Part shown: positions 41,747-46,411 of the stretch, in pieces | How positions within the stretch are numbered: the stretch's first letter is position 1 | Layout: every line of letters starts with the position of its first letter | NCBI GenBank assembly: GCA_015056925.1 | Contig: SVFJ01000018.1 | Span: 1-46,411, forward strand | Reading direction: 5' to 3' | Length of the DNA: 46,411 nt | Source of the DNA: Lachnospiraceae bacterium | GTDB lineage: Bacteria; Bacillota; Clostridia; Lachnospirales; Lachnospiraceae | Made by a program: the position numbers and the translations under genes | The notes under the pieces: model-generated | Seen by the model: only the letters and a program-made list of their open reading frames with translations | Databases searched by the model: none | Told to the model about the DNA's origin: nothing

Positions 41747-41766
41747 TAATATAATGGAATAAAAAC

Positions 41767-41838
41767 GCAAATGATTTGCAAATTTGGATTGACAAGTGCG
41801 GCGAACTGTACTAAAATTACAAATTGCAAGTCATTTGC
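41767..41838 (+). promoter_or_regulatory. Promoter flanked by two zinc-regulator-type boxes
   Basis: TTGACA (41789-41794) and TAAAAT (41812-41817) are 17 bases apart. GCAAATGATTTGC (41767-41779) is a perfect 6-1-6 palindrome just upstream, and GCAAGTCATTTGC (41826-41838) lies across the expected start site with one mismatch. Their spacing around one promoter fits repression by the Fur/Zur-type protein encoded next. Confidence 0.7.
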
Positions 41839-41890
41839 TTTTTTCTTGCGAAAAAAGCAAAATAGATGTACACTCGCGCAAGGGGAAGAA

Positions 41891-41991
41891 GTCGCTAAAG
41901 CGACTGCGCTCGGTACAGAGCTTATAAAATAGGCGAAGTCTATTTTATAAGATGTATATTTGAAGATACTAAAGCGACTGCGCTCGGCACA
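41891..41991 (+). repeat. Repeat and hairpins in the leader of the zinc operon
   Basis: CTAAAGCGACTGCGCTCGG begins at 41895 and again at 41969; the full match is 23 bases with one change. The first copy is part of GTCGC-TAAA-GCGAC (41891-41904). Between them a 12-bp perfect hairpin joins 41921-41932 to 41940-41951. The predicted leader is about 190 bases. Confidence 0.65.
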
Positions 41992-42012
41992 ATTACAATA
42001 GAGGAGGTTACC

Positions 42013-42426
42013 ATGCAGAAGGAATATCGTACAAAGTGTAAAGATATGATTATGGAGTATTTACAATCTCATAAAGAGCATAGGTTTAGTGCAGTGGATA
42101 TTCATGCCTACTTGGAGAGCAAGGGGCAGCAGGTGAATCCGACGACCATTTATCGTAATTTAGAGAAGCTGATGCTCTCGGGGCAGTTGATGAAATATAA
42201 GACTGCAGAGGATGAGAGTGCCATGTATCAGTATGTGGAGCCTCATGGGAAGTGTCAGGAGCATTTGCATATGCAGTGTAAGAGCTGCGGCAGGATAACC
42301 CATCTTGAGTGTGGTTTTATGAAGGAGATAAGAGCGCATTTGTTAGAAGGGCACGGGTTTATGTTGGAGTGTACCGGTTCGATGCTGACAGGCTTATGCG
42401 AGAAGTGTCGGGATGCGAAGTTGTAG
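42013..42426 (+). CDS. zur: Fur-family metalloregulator, probably Zur
   Basis: 137 residues. The winged-helix part has the typical FSAVDIHAYLESKGQQVNPTTIYRNLEKL. The C-terminal half carries two CxxC zinc sites (CKSCGRITHLECG and GLCEKCRD) and the HGKCQEHLHMQC metal segment. The neighbours are a complete ZnuABC system, so Zur (zinc) is preferred over Fur or PerR. It is the first gene behind the twin-box promoter and thus likely represses itself and the transporter when zinc is plentiful. Confidence 0.88.
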   Translation: MQKEYRTKCKDMIMEYLQSHKEHRFSAVDIHAYLESKGQQVNPTTIYRNLEKLMLSGQLMKYKTAEDESAMYQYVEPHGKCQEHLHMQCKSCGRITHLECGFMKEIRAHLLEGHGFMLECTGSMLTGLCEKCRDAKL

Positions 42427-42475
42427 GTAGCATGAAGATAGAGGAAATTCATCGGTAGAAAGGCTTATAGGAGAG

Positions 42476-43471
42476 ATGAAGAGATTTTTATATACAGTTT
42501 TCATAATGGTTTTTAGTATGGGTATTATAACGGGCTGTGGAGCACAGAACGTAAAGGATGACAGAATCAGTATTGTGTGTACAACATTTCCACAGTATGA
42601 CTGGGTAAGAGAGATTATCGGTGAGCATGAGGATAGATTTGATATTACATATTTGCTGGAGTCAGGTGTGGATATTCACAGTTATCAGCCCACAGCCATG
42701 GATATTGCTAAGATTACGGATTGTGATTTGCTCATTTATCTTGGCGGAGAGTCTGAGGAATGGGTAGAAGAGGTAATCACGCAGAATGCCAATTCTGATA
42801 TGCAGGTGATTGAGATGATGGAGTGCCTTGGAGATGCGGTTAAGCCGGAAGTGATGGTAGAGGGCATGCAGCATGACCATGTACATCATGATGGAGAGCA
42901 TTGTGATATAGAGGAGCATCATCATGATGAGGATGTGTATGATGAGCATGTGTGGCTGTCTCTTAGAAATGCAGGTGTACTGACAGAGCATATTACAGCT
43001 GCGATTATGACATTAGATGCGGAATATGCGTCGGAGTATGAGATAAATGCGAACACATACCTGATGGAACTGGAGAATCTGGATGCAGCCTATGAAGAGG
43101 CGGTTGCACAGGCGAAGACAGATACTGTACTTTTTGCGGACAGATTTCCATTTAGGTATTTATTAGATGATTATGCAATCAATTATTATGCGGCATTTAT
43201 CGGTTGTAGTGCTGAGACAGAGGCAAGCTTTGAGACAGTGGCATTTCTCGCAGAGAAGCTGGATGAGCTTTCCTTGCAGCATGTTCTGATATTGGAGAAG
43301 TCGGATACGCGTTTGGCTGATTCTATTATCAAGAATGCAGAGAGTGGTAATCAGGATGTGTTGGTATTGAATTCCATTCAGTCTGTAAGCAAAACCGAGC
43401 TGTCAAAAGGAGTTACTTATCTTGGTTTGATGCAGGAGAATCTGCAGATATTAAAAACAGCATTGAATTAA
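42476..43471 (+). CDS. znuA: Zinc-binding lipoprotein of the ABC importer, ZnuA/AdcA type
   Basis: 331 residues. The signal peptide ends in the lipobox IITGCGA (Cys near 21). The cluster A-1/A-I binding fold has TFPQYDWVREI, an early His in VDIHSYQPT, and a His/Asp/Glu-rich loop of about 20 residues (about 133-152, containing HDHVHH and EHHHDED), which marks zinc binders. The start follows AGGAGAG. It lies 49 bases after the regulator gene and 72 bases before the ATPase gene. Confidence 0.93.
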   Translation: MKRFLYTVFIMVFSMGIITGCGAQNVKDDRISIVCTTFPQYDWVREIIGEHEDRFDITYLLESGVDIHSYQPTAMDIAKITDCDLLIYLGGESEEWVEEVITQNANSDMQVIEMMECLGDAVKPEVMVEGMQHDHVHHDGEHCDIEEHHHDEDVYDEHVWLSLRNAGVLTEHITAAIMTLDAEYASEYEINANTYLMELENLDAAYEEAVAQAKTDTVLFADRFPFRYLLDDYAINYYAAFIGCSAETEASFETVAFLAEKLDELSLQHVLILEKSDTRLADSIIKNAESGNQDVLVLNSIQSVSKTELSKGVTYLGLMQENLQILKTALN

Positions 43472-43543
43472 GTAATAAGGGTTGGAGCAAGGCTTCAACC
43501 CATGATGCGTTTATGGTTAGATGACAGGAAAGGCTGGTATGAC

Positions 43544-44260
43544 ATGGCATATATAGCATGTGAGGATTTGACACTCGGATATGACGGAAGTGTTGTTACG
43601 GAGCATATTAATTTTCAAGTAAATCAAGGAGATTATCTTTATATTATCGGGGAGAACGGTGCAGGAAAGAGTACCTTGATTAAGGCACTTTTGCATTTGA
43701 TGGAGCCGATAAAGGGCAGAGTGGTTACAGGTGACGGATTAAAGCCCTACGAGATTGGTTATCTGCCGCAGCAGACAGTGGTGCAGAAGGATTTTCCTGC
43801 TTCCGTATGGGAGATTGTTTTATCGGGAACACTGGCAAAGAGAGGATTTAAGCCATTTTATTCCAAACAGGAGAAGCAGTGTGCCGAAGAGAATATGAAG
43901 AAGATGGCGGTATGGGATTTGCGTAAAGAGTGTTATCGTAATCTTTCCGGCGGACAGCAGCAAAGAGTTCTGCTGGCAAGAGCACTTTGTGCAACCACAA
44001 AGCTTTTGCTTTTGGATGAGCCGGTGACCGGACTGGACCCAAAGGTAACTGCCGAGTTTTATCAGCTGTTGCAGGAACTGAATCAGAGCGGAATTACGAT
44101 TATTATGGTATCTCATGATATGCAGGCGGCGGCAGCTTATGCAAGCCACATTCTTCATATTGAAAAGGATACCTCATTCTACGGAACGAAGGCAGAGTAT
44201 CAAAAGAGTGAAGCCTGGAAGGCATTTCAATATACAGCAGGAGGTGAAGGTCATGAATAA
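43544..44260 (+). CDS. znuC: Zinc ABC importer ATPase, ZnuC type
   Basis: 238 residues. Walker A is GENGAGKST, the signature is NLSGGQQQRVLLARAL, Walker B is LLLLDEPVTGLD, and the switch His is in IIMVSHD. The ATG at 43544 is preferred because AGGAAAGG (43526-43533) lies ten bases upstream; the longer in-frame reading from 43502 has no such site. It powers the ZnuA/ZnuB importer. Its 3' end overlaps znuB by eight bases. Confidence 0.93.
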   Translation: MAYIACEDLTLGYDGSVVTEHINFQVNQGDYLYIIGENGAGKSTLIKALLHLMEPIKGRVVTGDGLKPYEIGYLPQQTVVQKDFPASVWEIVLSGTLAKRGFKPFYSKQEKQCAEENMKKMAVWDLRKECYRNLSGGQQQRVLLARALCATTKLLLLDEPVTGLDPKVTAEFYQLLQELNQSGITIIMVSHDMQAAAAYASHILHIEKDTSFYGTKAEYQKSEAWKAFQYTAGGEGHE

Positions 44261-45098
44261 TATTATTGAAAATTTACAATATTATTTACAGTACCCTTTT
44301 GTTCAATATGCGCTTATTGTGGGAACATTGATTGCGCTTTGTTCGTCTCTTCTTGGTGTAACCTTGGTATTGAAGAGATTTTCGTTCATCGGTGATGGTT
44401 TATCGCATGTGGCATTTGGTGCTATGGCAATTGCAAGCGTGGTAAATCTGACCAATGATACCATATTGGTGATGGTGATTACGGTTGCGGCAGCAGTGCT
44501 TTTGCTTAGAACCGGTCAGAACACCAAGATACAGGGAGATGCAGCGATTGCTATGCTGTCTGTCGGTTCTCTGGCGGTTGGATATCTTTTATTGAATCTG
44601 TTTTCTACATCTACCAATATTGCGGGAGATGTATGTAGTACATTGTTTGGAGCAACCTCGATATTGACACTGACTGAGAATGAGGTGTGGATATGTGTGA
44701 TTATGTCTGTGGTAGTAGTGGTTTTATTCTGTGTGCTGTATAACAAGATATTTGCAGTAACCTTTGATGAGACCTTTGCAAAGGCAACCGGAATTCCGGC
44801 AGACAGATATAATCTTCTGATTGCGATTGTGACTGCTATAATCATTGTATTGGCAATGAATCTGGTTGGTTCACTTTTGATTTCGGCACTGGTTATTTTT
44901 CCTGCATTGTCAGCAATGCAGGTCATTCAGAACTTCAAGGGTGTTGTAATCTATTCGGCAGTGATTTCGGTGCTGTGTGCGGTGTTTGGTATCGTGTTGT
45001 CCATTCTGTTTTCTACACCGGTTGGTTCTACGATAGTGGTGGCAAATATTGTAGTGTTTGCGATAAATGCTTTGATTGCGAGGATTGTAAGGAGCTAA
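44253..45098 (+). CDS. znuB: Zinc ABC importer permease, ZnuB type
   Basis: 281 residues with about eight predicted helices of the ABC-3 permease family: SSLLGVTLVLKRFSFIGDGLSHVAFG at the N terminus is diagnostic (RFSFIGDGLSHVAFGA), and NLVGSLLISALVIFPAL near the end. The ATG at 44253 follows CAGGAGGTGAAGG and overlaps the ATPase stop; the reading from 44115 lies inside znuC and is not real. With ZnuA and ZnuC it completes a zinc uptake system. Confidence 0.93.
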   Translation: MNNIIENLQYYLQYPFVQYALIVGTLIALCSSLLGVTLVLKRFSFIGDGLSHVAFGAMAIASVVNLTNDTILVMVITVAAAVLLLRTGQNTKIQGDAAIAMLSVGSLAVGYLLLNLFSTSTNIAGDVCSTLFGATSILTLTENEVWICVIMSVVVVVLFCVLYNKIFAVTFDETFAKATGIPADRYNLLIAIVTAIIIVLAMNLVGSLLISALVIFPALSAMQVIQNFKGVVIYSAVISVLCAVFGIVLSILFSTPVGSTIVVANIVVFAINALIARIVRS

Positions 45099-45099
45099 T

Positions 45100-45167
45100 G
45101 TGAAAATAAATTTTCACACACAAACATGGTTTGTGTTGCAAATATTGCGCAAAGGCGCAAAGTTTGC
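45100..45167. repeat. Three consecutive hairpins between znuB and lrgA
   Basis: GTGAAAAT-AA-ATTTTCAC (45100-45117), ACACAAAC-ATG-GTTTGTGT (45118-45136), then GCAAA...TTGCGC-AAAG-GCGCAA...TTTGC (45138-45167). They begin right behind the znuB stop codon and end 25 bases before lrgA. None has a T run. The open frame that starts at 45100 runs through them and is not the lrgA start. Confidence 0.65.
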
Positions 45168-45192
45168 GGGCTTTGGAAAGGCAAGGTTATTA

Positions 45193-45558
45193 ATGAAGTA
45201 CGTCAAACAATTTTTGATTATTTTGGGAATATGTTTGCTGGGTGAATTGCTGAAATATTGTATTCCGTTGCCTGTTCCGGCAAGCATCTATGGTCTGTTG
45301 ATTTTGTTTATTGGACTTATGACAGGTATTATTCAGTTAGAAATGGTAAAGGAAACGGCAAAGTTTTTAATTGATATTATGCCGATTATGTTTGTACCGG
45401 CAGGTGTAGGTCTCTTAGAGTCGTGGGGAATCCTACAGAATATGCTGATACCGGCAGTGGTTATTACGATAGTTTCTACGGTGGTTGTTATGGTAGTATC
45501 GGGAAGGGTAACACAGTTTATGTTGCGTAGGAAGAAGGGAGAAGAGACAGATGAATGA
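45193..45558 (+). CDS. lrgA: LrgA/CidA-family holin-like protein
   Basis: 121 residues, four predicted helices: QFLIILGICLLGELLKY, PVPASIYGLLILFIGLMTG, IDIMPIMFVPAGVGLLESWG and VVITIVSTVVVMVVSG. This matches LrgA/CidA, implicated in holin-like control of murein hydrolase export and, more recently, in pyruvate transport. The ATG at 45193 follows AAGG by six bases; the apparent longer frame from 45100 runs through hairpins and is rejected. It overlaps lrgB by eight bases, the standard arrangement. Confidence 0.9.
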   Translation: MKYVKQFLIILGICLLGELLKYCIPLPVPASIYGLLILFIGLMTGIIQLEMVKETAKFLIDIMPIMFVPAGVGLLESWGILQNMLIPAVVITIVSTVVVMVVSGRVTQFMLRRKKGEETDE

Positions 45559-46255
45559 GTTTGTACAAGCGTTTGTGGCTAATTCCTTGTTCTTTGGTGT
45601 GGTGATTACCTTGCTGACCTATCAGTTTGGTATGTTTTTGAAGAATAAGTTTAAACTTGCCATTTTTAATCCTATTGTGGTTTCAATTGTTTGTATCATA
45701 GTTGTGTTGGTAGCATTTGAGATAGATGTGGCAGATTATACGGCGGGAGCGCAGTATATTAATTATCTTTTGACACCTGCAACGGTATGTCTGGCGGTGC
45801 CGCTTTACGAGAAGGTGGCGCTTTTAAAGAAGCATATGATTGCGATACTGGTAGGGATTTTTTCGGGAGTGCTTTCCGGTGCAGTGAGTATTTTATTGAT
45901 GTCTATGGCATTTGGATTAGGTCATACGGAGTATGTGACGTTGCTTCCTAAGTCCATTACAACAGCAATTGGTATTGGACTTTCGGAAGAATATGGCGGC
46001 ATTGTAACGATTACAGTAGCGGCGATTGTGATTACAGGTAATCTTGGAAATATGATTGCAGAATTTATATGCAGGGTATGCAGGATAGAAGAGCCGATTG
46101 CAAAAGGAATTGCTATCGGGACATCCTCTCATGCGGCAGGGACTGCTAAGGCAATAGAGATGGGGGATGTGGAAGGTGCCATGAGTGGACTTTCCATCGC
46201 AGTATCCGGCCTGATGACCGTAGTGATTTCTATGATATTTGTGAATCTTTGGTAG
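45551..46255 (+). CDS. lrgB: LrgB/CidB-family membrane protein
   Basis: 234 residues, mostly membrane helices. The LrgB pattern is visible in FNPIVVSIVCIIVVL, LLTPATVCLAVPLYEKVALL, LLPKSITTAIGIGLSEEYGG and GTSSHAAGTAKAIEMGDVEGA, the last being diagnostic. It works with LrgA. No LytTR-type regulator or other partner is next to the pair. A strong terminator follows. Confidence 0.95.
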   Translation: MNEFVQAFVANSLFFGVVITLLTYQFGMFLKNKFKLAIFNPIVVSIVCIIVVLVAFEIDVADYTAGAQYINYLLTPATVCLAVPLYEKVALLKKHMIAILVGIFSGVLSGAVSILLMSMAFGLGHTEYVTLLPKSITTAIGIGLSEEYGGIVTITVAAIVITGNLGNMIAEFICRVCRIEEPIAKGIAIGTSSHAAGTAKAIEMGDVEGAMSGLSIAVSGLMTVVISMIFVNLW

Positions 46256-46266
46256 ATGACAAAATA

Positions 46267-46295
46267 AAAAGCAACGATAAAATCGTTGCTTTTTA
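46267..46295 (+). terminator. Intrinsic terminator after lrgB
   Basis: AAAAGCAACGAT (46267-46278) pairs ATCGTTGCTTTT (46282-46293) around AAA, followed by T. It is symmetric enough to act for the tRNA gene on the other strand as well. Confidence 0.88.
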
Positions 46296-46296
46296 A

Positions 46297-46370
46297 TAGC
46301 GAGAGGGGGATTCGAACCCTCGACACCATGGGTATGAACCATGTGCTCTAGCCAACTGAGCTATCTCGCC
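46297..46370 (-). tRNA. tRNA-Met (anticodon CAT), elongator type
   Basis: 74 bases read on the - strand as GGCGAGA (acceptor), GCTC/GAGC D arm with loop AGTTGGCTA, anticodon arm CATGG-TTCATAC-CCATG, variable GTGTC, T arm GAGGG-TTCGAAT-CCCCC, acceptor TCTCGCT and discriminator A. The anticodon loop gives CAT. The G-rich first acceptor pairs and A73 fit elongator rather than initiator Met. The T stem has one A-C mismatch (position 50 with 64). CCA is not encoded. Confidence 0.93.
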
Positions 46371-46411
46371 ATAGTTATATGAATGATTGTTTTAAGATGG
46401 GGCCTACAGGG
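46371..46411. other. Window edge, no feature seen
   Basis: 41 bases beyond the tRNA gene. I see no gene, promoter or repeat. Confidence 0.4.

Noticed and set aside
44115-44252. N-terminal extension of the zinc permease
   Set aside because: It lies inside the ATPase gene in another frame; the true start has a strong ribosome site at 44253.

Overview
The window looks like a chromosome segment of a low-GC, plant-polysaccharide-degrading Firmicute of the Lachnospiraceae type. Evidence: the cysE-cysS-mrnC-rlmB-sigH gene order, a sporulation-type sigma factor, LplB/YtcP/YtcQ-type sugar transporters, single-chain PurL, strong AGGAGG ribosome sites and many AraC regulators. No phage, integrase, transposase or CRISPR array is visible. 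The genus is not decided by the sequence.

Layout. 1-5119: translation and housekeeping cluster (cysE 3' end, cysS, mrnC, rlmB, sigH) and a membrane-anchored protein of unknown function. 5369-8935: a GT2-GtrA fusion, a stand-alone receiver protein and recQ. 9095-11373: a DUF3048 protein, L-rhamnose mutarotase and an acyl esterase. 11847-22235: an AraC regulator diverging from a three-gene oligosaccharide ABC importer (no ATPase), then a GH105 unsaturated glycuronyl hydrolase, an SGNH acetylesterase and a GH112 phosphorylase. With rhaM and the esterase this reads as a rhamnogalacturonan-I utilisation locus: import, removal of the unsaturated uronate, deacetylation, phosphorolysis of Gal-beta-1,4-Rha, and rhamnose entry. 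22236-23735: 1.5 kb without a gene, packed with structured repeats. 23736-31837: VanZ, TetR, PurL, small unknown proteins, QueH and a deaminase. 32253-34019: argS. 34182-37923: an AraC regulator and a duplicated GH5 glucanase pair (one copy cytosolic, one a lipoprotein). 38058-41746: a BlaI/BlaR1-like pair with an unusual sensor domain. 42013-45098: Fur/Zur-type regulator and ZnuABC. 45193-46255: LrgAB. 46297-46370: tRNA-Met.

The most unusual content is non-coding. A family of about 220-275 nt structured elements (three full copies, one internally deleted copy) has several helices supported by compensatory changes between copies. Its outermost stems differ completely in sequence, which argues against transposon ends. 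Every copy lies just 3' of a gene in the sense direction, and the copies form two inverted pairs bracketing the rhamnogalacturonan transporter/enzyme module. One pair also brackets a 52-bp tandem hairpin array and is enclosed by a 27-bp inverted repeat. A second, unrelated tandem hairpin array (53-bp period) precedes argS. A possible small RNA with two CcpA-type cre boxes upstream lies at 23527-23740. Several other intergenic regions carry clustered perfect hairpins.
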